Source: Scolanthus callimorphus (Eukaryota; Cnidaria; Anthozoa; Actiniaria; Edwardsiidae). Taken from it: 64,000 bases of DNA. The notes under the pieces were generated by a model. It had not been told where the DNA came from and did no database searches. It worked only from the letters and a program-made list of their open reading frames with translations. Positions 1 through 12,012 of this stretch are shown piece after piece. A program made the translations under genes and the position numbers. Numbering within the stretch: the stretch's first letter is position 1; the number at the start of each line of letters is the position of its first letter. The DNA is taken from positions 124,001-188,000 of the forward strand of contig JAWWUD010000052.1 of assembly GCA_033964015.1 (NCBI GenBank). The letters are read 5' to 3'.

Positions 1-1489
1 TTTAAGGTAACAAGATGTTATTTTTATATGTAGTCACTTCATTCCTTCTTATCTACAGTGCAGTTTCTAAAAACTGAGGCAGCTGACCTTGAGTAGTAGA
101 AAGCTTGTGAAAAATCCATAGAACTAAATCCTACTTGAAGAAAATATAACATCTTGTGTCATTTACTGCTCTCGGGTGAGCAGGTCTGCTATTTCAGTCA
201 TAAACTGTTATGGCCAGCATGAAACATGGGCCATTTTTTTTTTAATCAGTAATATTTTAACACAGAATGCGGCTATAAAGTTTGACATGCTGCTAAAAGT
301 TGATTAATTCAAATTTCAATGGCAAAACTGCAATTTAGAAACTTCTCCTGGGACTAATTTTACAGATAGAGGAACATTATATTAATGCTTTGGGAATTCC
401 ATAACAGAGCAAATGTCAGTTAAATAAATTAGAACCCATGATAAGTGCAGAAGAGCACTGGCTTAGCAGTCAACTGTCCCGTAGATGGTGAAATGTTAAC
501 CTTCAAAGCCTGAAGCCATGCATTTTACCAGTGGACATTCTTTGGTTTTGTCATTATCTATATATTCTCCTAAGTATATCATAAATTCTAACAAGTGTAA
601 AAAGCTAGTAGTCATCAGAGTTTGATCAGGTACTTTGAAAACATTTCACTGCTGGCTTATTTTCATCTGCTAACAGTCATGGTAAAAAATGATGTATTTG
701 TCAAATGCATGCATTTGATAAATATAGAGAATGAAATATTCTTTTTTTTTTTAGCTTATTAAGCAAGGAAACAATAAGCAGCAATCAGAATTAATGTCAA
801 AATCATATAAATCAGCTTGCATGCAATACTGTCATGCCAGATTTCCCCCTCAAAAAGAGTCCAGCACACATATGGACATTTTTTTCCATGACAGATATAG
901 TTGCCACAGTGAGGGTTCAAAATATCTAAACTGGTGGTACTAGGAGTTACTCAAGCTTCACTCATGCCACAACTGTGAGCATGCATGTATACAAGTGAAG
1001 TTCAGAATGTATGCAAGTGCAGACAAAGTATTATTGAGCTTCCAAGTGTCATATATTTTTCTTGATAGCCTCTCACAGGTTCTAAAATCCAGACACAAAG
1101 GCAAGCCACAATTTCCTCTTGTATCCTGATGTTCTTTTCCTGCCATGGGAGACTGACATGTTTTTGATGTGTCAGGGAGTTTCAAACTGCGACAAGTTTG
1201 CGTAACGCAGAATACATAGAAATCTCCAATGTGTCCATGACCCTGTCCCTAGTCAAACATCAAGGCCATATTCAACAGTGCAGTTCTTGCTCATAGTTTT
1301 TTAAATTCAATTTTTGACAACCCTTTTGTCTATAACACTCCATGACCAGCAGCGTACTCTTATCTTGAAATATTTCAATCGCTATCTTCTGCTCAAACAT
1401 CAGACAGTCTTGTAAGCCATAATCATGGCTTGTGACGAAAAGTACGCTCGAAATTTGCAAGGAATTTACAGAGGAAGACGATAATAGGA
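1..1489. other. AT-rich non-coding stretch
   Basis: I see no gene, RNA gene or clear repeat here. It contains poly-T runs and short open frames with no family signature. Exons too short to recognise cannot be excluded. Confidence 0.5.
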
Positions 1490-1790
1490 GACGCATGGTA
1501 GCGAACTTTTACACGAATCGAACTCGATTGTTGAAATTCAAGAGAATCTGTACAGCAGATGTTTTGTTACTCCACAACAACGTCCCCTGAAGCTTTTTCT
1601 TGCAAAACTCCTAGTCTTGGGCAGAGTATGAGGGTAAAACTCATTATAAATATTGAGAAAACATCCTTCCTTTGCACTGCTCCGTGTTCGAATGCGCCGC
1701 CATCTTGCTACTATCACAGAAATATGCATCCGCTGACCGCGGGGCGAACGTACCACTTTGACACGAAATTAGGCCGCTGTGGATTTTAAC
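1490..1790. promoter_or_regulatory. CpG-richer segment with a YY1-like motif (weak promoter candidate)
   Basis: This segment is visibly richer in CpG than its surroundings and holds GCCGCCATCTTG at 1696-1707, which resembles the YY1 site common in animal core promoters. No convincing exon lies on either side. The open frames on both strands are short and arginine- or serine-rich, as expected of GC-richer non-coding DNA. Promoter function is a guess. Confidence 0.18.
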
Positions 1791-1825
1791 GCCGCGAGTT
1801 TCGAGTATTTCATGGTAACAGTTTG

Positions 1826-1870
1826 GTACGGCTCATGATAAGAGCGGCGTGTGTACTAGGCCTTAGACAC
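1826..1870. repeat. End fragment of the GGCCTAGGACAT inverted-repeat family
   Basis: The sequence runs GGCTCATGATAAGAGCGGCG and then an imperfect AGGCCTTAG end. It matches the right terminus of the short elements at 7217-7342 and 23943-24407. Only one end is recognisable, and the hairpin at 1871 follows directly. Confidence 0.4.
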
Positions 1871-1997
1871 CCGATGTTTGATGAACATTTTTGTTCGAAA
1901 ATTATGTTCGATCGAACAAAAATGTTTTTGATCGGGATCAAACACATTTTTGTTCGATCGAACATCTCTTCGAACAAAAATGCTCATCAAACATGGG
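1871..1997. repeat. Foldback element rich in TTCGATCGAA
   Basis: Two arms are near-perfect reverse complements around a centre near 1935. The left arm begins TGTTTGATGAACATTTTTGT and the right arm ends in its complement, ATGCTCATCAAACA, with one mismatch. Both arms carry a GTTCGATCGAAC palindrome. A further GATCGAAC motif lies to the right up to about 2050. No coding capacity; it is either a non-autonomous foldback transposon or a perfect-hairpin locus. Confidence 0.65.
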
Positions 1998-2050
1998 GTG
2001 TTTAACTGTCGATCGAACTTTGTTCGTTCCAACAAAGTTGGCATGTTTGA

Positions 2051-3850
2051 TCACCGAGCTTAAAAAGTACCCCATATCTTCATCGACATAGCGTTCTTGT
2101 GTGAACGGTAAACCGAAATTGGGACCATATGTATACGTTCAAACGGCAAAGTAAAATAAGGAAATAGAAAATGAAAGAAGTTATTTAAGCGATTTTTAGA
2201 GAGAGTAGCGAATAATAGAGACAGGACCCATTTCAGACAGTTTTTGTTTTTTCATTATGAGCAAATGACAAAAGTTGCTAATGATAATTTCCTACGAGCA
2301 AATGACTTAATATCCTCTAAATTTCAATGCCTCAAAGCAATAACGTTTTTTTCCACCAAAACGAGGAAATAGGGTAAAGGATTACGCCACTTTGTTCAAA
2401 AGAAATTAGACTGACGTAAATCATTTTTTGCTCGAAGGTCCAATTCATGGTTTTCACTTCGTTGTCAACTTGATTTATGGTATCGATTTTTGCTTTCATT
2501 AACTTCACAAGTTTAGAAAAACACTAGCATCGTTTCATGAACAAAGGAAATATAATAATGAACTCAGTTACATATTAGAAGCGATGGCAAATGCATAAAG
2601 GTTCAATTAGCACGCCTAATGTTTGAACTAAGCTTCTTTCAATTTGATTCCATTGAAAAAAGACGAAACAAAAAGGTGAAAACGTCTCGAGAATTCGTAC
2701 AATGCACAATCTTATTGGTTTTCTTTTCTTTTCAATGGTTCATATTCAGTGAACAGAACAATATAGTCTACTCGTGTTTTGAGGGCAGAAATGTAAAATA
2801 AAACGGATTACGAGTATTAGTTTCCCTCCGTTATTTGTTAGGTCATTTGCCCGCTCATCTTGCTCGCGGCGTAGCGTGATCCAAAACGAGGATATTAGAA
2901 AAAAATCGCCGATAACGAAAAGCGAGCCCGGTAGAATACCGTAAAATTATTGCTTTTAGGGAAAAAGATAAAGAGTTTTGTATTAAAATGAGCTGAATGG
3001 TTCGGAAATGATATCGTTAAAACAAACGTTTATGTTTTTGAAATCGTATTGAAAACTTTTTTTTTTCAAGAAAATAAAACTAAAAACGAGACCCACAAAT
3101 TACCTGAAAATCCATTCATTTCAATTGGACATTAGAAATTGTAAAATTCGCATTCTTTTTTTTAAATCATATTAAGTAAACGGAAAAATAGGGAACAAAA
3201 CATACACGGCAGAGATAAGAGGAACAGCAATCAAACTGTCTAAGACTTAAAATGTATGAAACCATTCTCATTTAGTAGTTTCAACACGTATAAAACGAAA
3301 TAAAATGAAACACATAGATAGGCTTTATAGAAAGAAGCGCTTTTTAAGACTAAAAACAGTGTGCTAGATATGTTGAAAACGTTTTTTGAAAGGGAAGGGA
3401 AGTCACTACGTGTTTATAGAGCTAAGAAAAATCTGGATATGGTTTCCCACAATGCTTTCAACAAAATTGCGCCGTAGCAGGAGACAGATTATTCATTTCA
3501 TAACAGTGCAATCGATTGACCACATATTTGTCGCGAGAACAAGGCATTAAACTTGAGTGGGACAACACAATGTGCGAAAAACGCACGATAATACTAAATT
3601 TTGCATTGAAATAAAGAAGTTTCCAGTTTTGTTCGGTTTTATTAAGTTTGGAAGAAGTATAGAGAATTTGAGTATCGCGTTGCTTTACTGTATTCGGTCA
3701 ACACAGAAGGCAAAGTTTAACTTTTCCTATCAACAGATTCTGTATTTAGCAAGTACATTGTTAACATTTACTGTTTGCCGAAAAGCGGCTGGTACGGGAA
3801 TGCGGCAGCGAAAGAGTTAGCGCAAAGAGAAGAGAAAAAAGGGCGTGACT
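2051..3850. other. Non-coding stretch
   Basis: AT-rich, with A and T runs. The frames at 2619-2801 and 3557-3820 (plus) show no domain, signal peptide or convincing composition. I see nothing else. Confidence 0.45.
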
Positions 3851-3855
3851 TCTGA

Positions 3856-4131
3856 TTATTTGATAAAGCCATTTGGGAATTAAATGCCCTTGTAAACTTT
3901 TTTAAGAAATCTGAAAGCGATAAAGGCCCAGAGGGTGTGCTAAAAGCATGCCAGATTTTGGGGTTAAGTGATAAGTACGACTTACCGAGATCTTTGGTTT
4001 ATCGTAAGATCTTGGGTGTTGACGCGCGCGGACTGTGGGCTTAATGTAATGCTGCGCTTGATGTACACGTTTTATATTCGGGTGGTCAGTTGAGCCACAA
4101 GCTTGTTGACCATTACTGTGAATTCAGCGGA
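3856..4131 (+). pseudogene. Possible decayed coding remnant, unidentified
   Basis: A frame open from 3856 reads as a charged, helix-like protein of 62 codons (segments FDKAIWELNALVNFFKK, then ESDKGPEGVLKACQILGLSD, then YDLPRSLVYRKILGVDARG). It meets one TAA at 4042-4044 and stays protein-like in the same frame (NAALDVHVLYSGGQLSHKLV) until TAA at 4129-4131. There is no ATG at its start. It could be an exon of a broken gene or part of an old transposable element. I do not recognise the family. Confidence 0.25.
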
Positions 4132-5520
4132 TAAAGCCTTTTGGGTTGATGTAAATAAGGCTTCCGATTCGTTTTACCACAACAAAAATTTGCTACTTAA
4201 ACAAATAATTCCAACTCGCGCGAGTAATTGGTTGATATTAAGAAATGCAATTTGGTAACGCTCGGACAAAAAGGAGAACAATAAACAGGGTTGATTAGGT
4301 TTGGGGGAAGTTTCATTATTTCCCTGCGAACGTGATAGGATTTGATTCGGAAGAAAAACGGTTGGAATCAAAGGTTTGCGTTTTCTGTTTCGTTCTGCAA
4401 ACATATCGTAGTTCTAGACGTTTGAGGAAATTTACGAATTCCTTCATGATATGTTAAGCGAATTAACAAACAAAAAGGCAATTAAGATTTTGATGAAACA
4501 GAGCGGCGGGTAAATTGAAGGAGCCCTATTGAATTACCCAATTTAAATAAAAGTCATTTTTGGTTAGATTTAATAAGCAGTGTCGCAGTTTTTTGAGAGT
4601 GGTTAATGGCATTCAGCTCAAAAGCCTTCTCTATGTTAACAACCGGAATAAACCAAGGCATGTGACAAACTAAATAGAAAGGTAAAACGAAAGGGAGAAT
4701 AATAGCACATCGGGGGAGCGGATGTTAAAGCTGAAAGAACTGAGATGATAACAGGGCTGCCTTCACAGGTATTTTGCCCTCGGGGGAAAAATCCAATGGA
4801 AGGAGCTTTAACGAGTGCGCGCGGCTGTAGCGAGTTGAGACACGGTAGTACGCGTCTTTTTTTCGCGTCTTTGGGCGAAGTGTTTGACTGTGGAGCGGAA
4901 GCTCTAAATGTGAATTTCTACTACCTCTAAATGTCAATCATTTAAGCAGAAGGATCATAATGGCACAAATTAGAGAACAAGCCACAATTGATATAGCTTC
5001 AGATTAGCAAAAAACGCACAGAGTTAACCTATAATTGGATAACACAGGGAAATCTCAACTTCCTCAGAAACCGAGCAACGCGTTCGTAATTTCTGGAAGG
5101 TCATCCAATCGGTAGATTTAAAGCTATAGACAGATGAGGACGATAAGACAGCTGTTCTTTTCCCCCCGCCAAATGGGGCAATTACATGCTACAGAGTCAA
5201 ATAATTGTTTAAAGACTTCAAATACGTTCTCGCTTGCATATATCCCAATCAAAATTGAAATCCCCACACGGCGCGCGTGTTTATTTCTTAATCAAGGATT
5301 GAGAAAAGCGCTTTGGAGTACATAATCTTGCCTTTTAACGCATTGCCTTACTAATGTCATTTGTGTTAGAGTTTTAAGGCGTTTCTGCGGTCTGTAGGGT
5401 CCATAGGAAAACAGCGCGATTGTGGGTGATATAATATATCTCTGTATCAGATCTCTATTGCGAGGTAATATTATAGTAACCTGCGGGCAATACCCTCATA
5501 TCGATAGCAACCCCCGCAAG
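4132..5520. other. Non-coding stretch
   Basis: No supported gene. A CpG-richer patch lies around 4780-4900. Open frames on the two strands there mirror each other and have no recognisable domain. Confidence 0.4.
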
Positions 5521-6215
5521 AAATGATCAGCCTTGAATGTGTTAATGACTCTGTCTTTCCGTTTGTTTCCCTTGTTTTTCTTTGATTCACACTGTGAAAT
5601 TTATCCTTGGTATTGAACTAGTGCTTCTACTTGGCGTTATTTCCGCTATTTTTTCTTCTCTTTTTTTATTTTCACCCACGCAAGCAATGGTGTTAATGCC
5701 TATGTCTTTACCCTTAGTCTCGATCGTGCTTATTTTGATTCGTACTGAGAAATTCCTCCTTAGTCTACAGCAAGTGGTTTTATTTTGGCCTTATTTCCTC
5801 TATTTTTTTTTATTTCCTTTTCTTAATTTTCACCCACGCAAGCAATGATCAGTCTTGGATGTGTAATGCCTCTTTCTTTCCCCTTTGTTTCGACTGTGTT
5901 TACTTTGATCCGTACTGTGAAATATCTCCTTGGTCTAGAACTAGTGGTTATAGTTTTGCCTTATTTCCGCCCTTTAGTCTTCTCTTTTTTGATTTCCTAT
6001 CTAAACAATGATCAATCTTTGAAGCATTTTTATCCCTGCCTTCGTTACCGTCTGTCTAAAATTATTCCTGCTAAACCTTGGAAAATCGTGATCACCTCCT
6101 AACGTCTCACTCTTTTTTCATTCATTCGCTTATGATAATATCTTGTTCATTTATTCAGTACTAAACCAGTCCTGTTGTAGAACTATTTCCTTCTTTCGTT
6201 CTAACAAGCAATGAC
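5521..6215. repeat. Degenerate tandem repeat, unit about 160 bp, four to five copies
   Basis: Units start at about 5521, 5685, 5844, 6006 and 6208 with variants of AATGATCAGTCTTGGATGTG, followed by CTTTCCC..TTTGTTTC, a GATYCRTACTGTGAAAT block and a T-rich stretch ending CACCCACGCAAGCAATG. Hydrophobic open frames at 5582-5848 and 5845-6102 are products of the T-rich repeat and look like membrane proteins only by composition. Confidence 0.65.
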
Positions 6216-6932
6216 CAATGTTTGTATGTTTTTCTAGTCACTTCCTCGTTGTTTATGGGGAAAGAATTTGGTTTGCATGACCTTTCCTATTATTTCTGAT
6301 GTTCATCATATTTTACCAATAAATTTATTTAAACAGGCCAGAACAATTCAGTGTTAATCAAATTACTGCATCTTTTATTTTTGATCAAAAAGGCTACCAT
6401 GCACGTTAAAACAATGTCGAAGCTAGTTCAGTGTGTAACGAGTAGCAATATTCCATATACAAGAATCTGTCTTTTTATAAATGATTTGCTAAATTCTTAT
6501 CAGTGGCTTTTGTTTTACTTGCTTGGCAGATTTGCAAAAAAATACTTATGTTTTGTAATTTATAGTGAAGGACATTTGAGAGAAGTTTCACCACGAAAGC
6601 ACCAGTTTATTTCGGATATTTGGTTTCAATTCGAGAAGTAGACTGACTGTGAACCAGCTAAGGATAGCTTAATAGTGTCCCAACTTTAAACATGGATTTA
6701 TATTTGAAGGATGTATTATTTTACCGTTGGAAAAACTCAACAATGACATGACACACGTTAGCTGGTGGAAGAGCTTTTCTCTCAACCCTGTTACTCAATT
6801 GAGTCTATACTTGTGTCTAAATCTCAACATGCAAAATCTAAATTGCCTTTTTTAGTGCAATAAACTCACATCATCTAGAAAGCACACGGTAGGATTTAGC
6901 CACACCCTGGCAAAGGGGCACAAAACTCGATT

Positions 6933-6977
6933 GAACAACAACAACAACAACAACAAACAGGAACAACAACAACAGCG
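6933..6977. repeat. (AAC)n microsatellite
   Basis: Runs of AAC units, interrupted once by GGA, between 6933 and 6977. Confidence 0.85.
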
Positions 6978-7216
6978 CAACGACAACATCAGCAGGCATA
7001 GCAACATAGCAGTTTCTAACACCTCGCAGACCGTGCGACGGTCTAAACGTGAGCCATTTCTAATGCAAATGAACTAATACGAGAAGATATTCCCATTTTA
7101 ATAAGGAACGGCTCATCATAGCACGGAGTACGGACTATGCCTTGAAAATCTCATAAGAAGAGTTGGACTACAATGACACGCGCATGGACATTTCTCATCC
7201 CCTAAGATGTGGACTT

Positions 7217-7342
7217 TAAGGCCTAGGACATATGCCGGCCTAATCATGAACCGTTTCTAATGCAAATGAGGAACCTGTTTTCTAAGCTCATTTACATTAG
7301 CAACGGCTCATGATAACACCGGCGTATGTCCTTGGCCTAAGC
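7217..7342. mobile_element. Short inverted-repeat element (MITE), GGCCTAGGACAT family
   Basis: The element is nearly all arms. The left arm begins GGCCTAGGACATATGCCGG and continues to TTTCTAATGCAAATGAG. The right arm is its imperfect reverse complement, ending CCGGCGTATGTCCTTGGCC. Arms are about 50 bp and the element about 125 bp. Related sequence occurs at 7050-7130 (same AATGCAAATGA and GGAACGGCTCAT blocks), at 1826 and at 23943-24407. No coding capacity; presumably mobilised in trans by an unknown transposase. Confidence 0.7.
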
Positions 7343-8688
7343 TTGAAGATTGAAGAGGAAGGTTATACTGCGTTACAAACAGTTATTTTTCGTTTCGATA
7401 AGCGCGCGACTGCTATAACACAATGAAGGGACCGCGAGAACAGATGTTAGAGAAAGAAAGAACTACCTACTCCTTTCCATTTTAGAAAGAGCATAAGTAT
7501 AAGTGTTGGCGAAACGTCAGCCCACGACCTCCCGCATGACAAACGGTGCTTTCTGGCTGGGCTTGGAGGCGGCTTTGGGAGAAAGTTAACAAGCATTGAA
7601 CAAACCGCAAGAAATGTATATATTGTTGAGGGGGCGCGAGAATGAGAACGACGACCTTTATTATGTTATGTTATTAAGAATAAGGTCACGCTCATTTCAA
7701 GAGCATTTTTCATTCTTCATTTCTCGTTGTTCTTTTTAATTCCTCTCATTCTTTTTCTCTCACTCTTTTTTTCTTATCCAATGATTGAATAATATTCTAC
7801 ATAATTCCTGTTTTTGTAGAGTAAAGTTACATTATTATATCACATGAAGACAACACGAACGAAAACAAAATTTACCACAACAACTGCGACCACAGCAAAA
7901 ACAACCATTTCGCTCCAAACAGATTTACTTCTTCTTGAAGCTTATAGTGCGCAAGCAACTGACGAAAAAGGAGAGCATTGGACGATACGTTTAACTTAAT
8001 AATAATAATAGTAACACATTTGTATAGCGCTATTTCTAATGAAATCTAATAGCGCTTTACAATATTTCATATAACATACAATACAATATGTCAATTAAAA
8101 ATTGTTTACTAGAAAAATCACAATGTGCTAAAATAAGTAAAAATGATTAAAAAAGAAGTAAAACCTGCGCGCATACAATAAAAACAACAATCTATAACAA
8201 ATATCTTTATTTAATTTCAATAACACATAATAGAATATATAATGATAGCAGAATACATTTAATTTAAATATTATTGTTCAAAAATACTGCTTAAAAAGAT
8301 GTTTTTTTAAACATTCCTTGTTTCATTACTCTAGTTTACCTCGTTGTTGGCACTTTTTTATTAACGGAATGAGTAACAAGTGTTGCAAAACCGTCTAGTT
8401 GAAATAGGATTTTCCTGAAATAGGATTTGATGATATTTGAAAGTCGCAAAAATGTCCACCTACGGACAGCTCGGATAAACAAATTCACTTGTTGCGAGGG
8501 AATCGTTTTTCCTGCGACGCTTAAAAGACATCAACTAGACACATTTTAGATTCGATCTGACACATCTGATACAAATGTGAGTCTTATTATTTAATAACAT
8601 CATATTTCTCAGCTTGAGTGTCGCAAAACTGTGGCATGGTCTGAACCTTTTTTTTCGTCCAATTTCTAACTTCATATGTGCTTTCGTT
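7343..8688. other. Non-coding stretch
   Basis: No supported gene. A TATAGCGCTATT-type block near 8020-8060, preceded by TAA repeats, looks like an old interspersed repeat. GGCGAAACGTCAGCC at about 7508-7522 resembles the 3' half of a Penelope hammerhead motif, but the CUGANGA half is missing. Confidence 0.4.
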
Positions 8689-8907
8689 GGGGCCGACCAT
8701 TTAACTTTTGAGGGGGGGGGGGGGCTTTTTTGTCGGTGCAAGATTTTTTTTTTACCTCTGTTAGACGCTGAGAATTTTTTTCCAATAAGAAAGAGGGTTT
8801 TAGTCATCATTTTGCTGTGCAGGAAATTTTTTTGGGCCCTTCGGGCCGTACAGGAATTTTTTTTTCAAAAAAGCCCCCCATCCCTAAAGAGTTAAATGGT
8901 CGGCCCC
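8689..8907. mobile_element. MITE with GGGGCCGACCATTTAACT termini
   Basis: The left end GGGGCCGACCATTTAACT is followed by a run of G and CTTTTTTG. The right end is the reverse complement, CAAAAAAGCCCCCC then GTTAAATGGTCGGCCCC. The interior holds T runs and GGGCCCTTCGGGCC. Length is about 219 bp. A target duplication is not clear. Overlapping open frames here are composition artefacts. Confidence 0.65.
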
Positions 8908-9069
8908 TTAGATCAAAAAGCAGTTTTGAAACGATGAAGAAATTGTACTGCGTTAAAAATGACACAGAAAAAGAATGTACGTTTCTTCATATTTCAGTCC
9001 ACCTATTTAACCTGAATTTTTATACATAATGTTGTTTTCTTAGCGTGTTGTATATATTTTTAGTTGTAG

Positions 9070-9160
9070 ATTGGATTATACATGGAGGGCCACAAGCTTA
9101 TTACTTAACTTTGCTGTCACGTGCTACCCTCCTCAATTAAAGTTGATTATTATTATTATC
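9070..9160 (+). mobile_element. LINE 3'-end fragment with (ATT)n tail
   Basis: A block GAGGGCCACAAGCTTATTA, then CACGTGCTACCCTCC, AATTAAAG and (ATT)4 matches the 3' terminus of the LINE copy at 14.8 kb (GAGGACCACAAGTTTATTAG, CACGTGCCATCCTC, AAATAAAG, then TCTA repeats). GAGGG and CCCTC pair as the 3' hairpin expected for LINE reverse transcription. No coding region remains. Confidence 0.6.
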
Positions 9161-9693
9161 ATGTAATCCTCAAAATACGAAGGAGCTTGCGCAAGTTTAG
9201 TCACTTCCACACAGAAGCATACGACTAGCGGTCATATTCACGTGACTTATTACAATTTTTAAGTTTTGCATTCTAACTACGCGTTGTGGAACATTCTTTA
9301 GTCGAGACTATTGTGTAAAACATAAAAATTAACGAACAATAATCATCTTGGCCATATACTTTCCAGATGCGCAATGGGTCATTTTTTATTTGTTTCATCT
9401 TCATCGTTATCTTTTTTTTTCTTTTTTCATTTTTACTTCGACATAGGAGCTGCATACACATCCGTTCACATTTTAGTATAGCTACATATTCTTTTAACAT
9501 TGTCGTAACTTGCATAACCCGCAAGGAAATAGTATGTCTTTGGAGATGATATAGCACTTCACTTGAATTCCATTTTGATGAAAAAGGGAAAAAAAAAATC
9601 GCAATTCCATGATAAGTTTTTTCACTCCTTTTCATGCTGACCTTGCAGTGTTGGAGCGCACATATACAGAGGATATTACACGGTGGCGTGAAG

Positions 9694-9951
9694 ATAGAGC
9701 GGTTTTCACATGACTGTCGTGAAAACAATTGCAACTGAGCGATCACTAGCCAATCAGAATCGAGAGAAATCATGACTTGCTCCTAAATGGCTTTGTTCTT
9801 AGCCAATTACAAGCCGAACCAATTACTAAGTAATTACACCATTGTATTTACTACATAATTTGATTGGCTGAGAAAAATGAGTAGCCAATGAGAACGCAAA
9901 GCAATCGCAATTACATAACAAGTCTTGACAGCCATGTGAAATCCGCTCTAT
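9694..9951. mobile_element. MITE with ATAGAGCGGTTTTCACATG termini
   Basis: The left end ATAGAGCGGTTTTCACATG mirrors the right end CATGTGAAATCCGCTCTAT. The arms continue imperfectly for about 35 bp. The interior carries several CCAAT or ATTGG boxes, the largest concentration in this part of the window. Length is about 258 bp. An overlapping minus-strand frame of 166 residues (9273-9773) runs through this repeat and has no signature, so I do not call it. Confidence 0.6.
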
Positions 9952-9976
9952 GAATTGTATTTTTGATTGGCGAGAA

Positions 9977-10019
9977 CAATATTTTACGAACGAGCGCAGC
10001 GTTCGTGAGTAAAATATTG
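9977..10019. repeat. Short hairpin
   Basis: CAATATTTTACGAACG and its reverse complement, CGTTCGTGAGTAAAATATTG (with a short insertion), are separated by AGCGCAG. Two further TGAGTAAAATATTG-like copies follow to about 10050. Confidence 0.5.
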
Positions 10020-10493
10020 TGAGTAAAATATTGCGCAGAGTGAGTAAAATTTTGTTTTTGACACGAGAAAATAAATCCATATCTTCAAGACACCGTGTAA
10101 TGTTCTTTTTATTATATGGATAACAAATGACATAGCAAAATATAATAAATTGAACAACTCACTTGGTAAAGTCGAAAGTGCTTATTTGTGAAAAGCTCCC
10201 TCAATCTTTCTGATTGCTTTCTGATTAGATAAGAACTTATTTCCCTTTGTGTTGCTGTAGGTTTCTCTGCCATAATTGACCTAAGGTTTTTTTCTCTTTA
10301 GAACTAGAACAAAACCTAGTTTTGTGGCTTAAAAGTCGAGTCACCGAGCGAGATTTTGCTGCAGACAAAAGTGAAGAAAACAACACTGCAAACGTACACA
10401 TCCGGGACATTCGGAGCATAACTTTTTCATATTTTCACTAGTGAAGATGTGGAAAATACGTGTGTTTTAGTTTCCGGTAAAACACTGGCGTCC

Positions 10494-10624
10494 CAGACTC
10501 GTACCCAGTCGTTAATTGTGTTTCTTTTCGATGTTTTCGCTTTTGCGTTACTGGCTGTTCGTCCTGGCCGTGATGCACCGCGCGCCGCTAGAAGAAAACA
10601 ACATAGCGACTGGGTACGAGTCTG
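10494..10624. mobile_element. 131-bp MITE with 18-bp perfect TIRs and 9-bp target duplication
   Basis: The left end CAGACTCGTACCCAGTCG is the exact reverse complement of the right end CGACTGGGTACGAGTCTG. It is flanked by CTGGCGTCC at 10485-10493 and 10625-10633, a perfect 9-bp direct repeat. Mutator-like elements are known for duplications of about 9-11 bp, so that superfamily is the first assignment. A plus-strand frame at 10449-10682 spans the element and is not a gene. Confidence 0.8.
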
Positions 10625-11120
10625 CTGGCGTCCATATAATAAAAGAACGCAACAACTGATAACTCTCTTGAAATCTGTATAGAGTGGTTACCGAATATTT
10701 GCATTGCGTCATTGTTTAGATGTTGCTGTACGTAACACTAAACAAGTAACACCAAGAGTACATAAATAAGAGTGTACAACATGATCATAGGGTGTGAGAG
10801 AACCTTTAGACAAACCTAGATATTTTTAGATTGGCACTTAGTCTTCTTTGTATCCCGGACGCACAGAGAACAACAAAGGCAGAAAACAATAGGCCTAATT
10901 AAAGAATACAGTCTTGCAAGGGCGTGCGTATCGGTTGAGCGGTTGTAATACCGAAGTTTTAATAAACTACTGATGAAATGAATTTGATTGGCTACAAAAA
11001 CAATAGCATTATAATTCAGCGACAAAAGCAGTTCTAAACATAACTAGGCCTGTACAAAGGATCTCTCACGAATACTGTATCGGAGTTGTTCACTCTTAAT
11101 TATGAACTCTTGGTAACACT

Positions 11121-11164
11121 CATAAAAAAGTAACACACATAAAAAAGTAACACACATAAAAAAG
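11121..11164. repeat. Small tandem repeat, 17-bp unit
   Basis: AAAAAAGTAACACACAT is repeated two and a half times. Confidence 0.75.
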
Positions 11165-11658
11165 AAAGGCATAAGGTGCTTCTGTTTTAGAGCAGCTTTT
11201 GTAAGAGTTGTAAAAGTTGTTGGAAAAAATATATTCCTTCTCTCCACTTCTGCACTTGATTTTCAGTCTCAATAAATAAAGAATATTCCAAAAACGTGTG
11301 TACGAGTTTTAACCATTTATTAATATTTTGATGTCAATTGATCATGACAGTTAATCTTTGGTAATGCACCTCTTTTGAGTACGTTCAGGGCTCAAATTCC
11401 TGACAATTACAAAAAAAACGTTCGGCTTTGACCTAGCCTCAAGCAAAAATTATAGTTCCTATAAAAAGAGGTGTATCCTGTTTAATTTACCATGATTGTG
11501 GGGGTCTCGACAGAGCGGAAATGACCTGCTAAAATCACTAAATTTCAAATAGTAAGGTAAAGTTAACTCAGATTAACTTTTTTTGCATAGAGACTCCTTA
11601 TGTGATGAAGAACAAAATATCAAAAACGACTTTTTCTTAATTGATCCGTATTTGAAGC

Positions 11659-12012
11659 TAATTGACGATGCCCGCATTTAAGCATTTGAAGAGTGCCTCA
11701 GTTCCCTTTTCAAATCTCTTATGCTATAGTTAGAATATGTCAAAACTAAGATATTCTGAAAGTAATACGCTAAATTTGGACCTGCCTCTAATGTTGCATT
11801 TTTTTATAGTGTTTGTATGGGGGTCGGACAGGTTTTGTCCAAGCCTCATACGTCGTCTCTAAAAATACGAAACTTTAGTGGCCTATAACTTTGCTCCTAA
11901 TTATTGCAATACTCCAAAATCATGAGGATTGTGGTATTCTAGCTAGAGCATAAAACATTTAGCGGTAATACCAAATCATCGCCTAACTGCTAAATTGCGG
12001 GGATCGGTCAGT
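11659..12012. mobile_element. Non-autonomous DNA element, copy 1 (degraded)
   Basis: It aligns along its length with 39484-39862. Shared blocks in order are CCGCATTT, TGCCTCAGTT, CTCTTATGCTATAGTTAGAA, AAGATATTCTGAAA, CTCTAATGTTGCAT, GGTCGGACAG, TTTTGTCC, AATACGAAACTTTAG, TATTCTAGCTAGAGCATA, AATACCAAATCATCG and GGATCGGTCA. The terminal repeats are degraded here and better kept in the second copy. No coding capacity. Confidence 0.65.

Noticed and set aside
5582..6102. Two hydrophobic frames resembling membrane proteins
   Set aside because: They are two copies of a T-rich 160-bp tandem repeat; the hydrophobicity is a composition effect.
7508..7522. GGCGAAACGTCAGCC as a hammerhead remnant
   Set aside because: Only the 3' half of the motif is present; no CUGANGA strand lies upstream within a plausible distance.
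9273..9773. 166-residue minus-strand open frame
   Set aside because: It crosses a MITE, has no domain or signal peptide, and its composition is that of translated AT-rich DNA.
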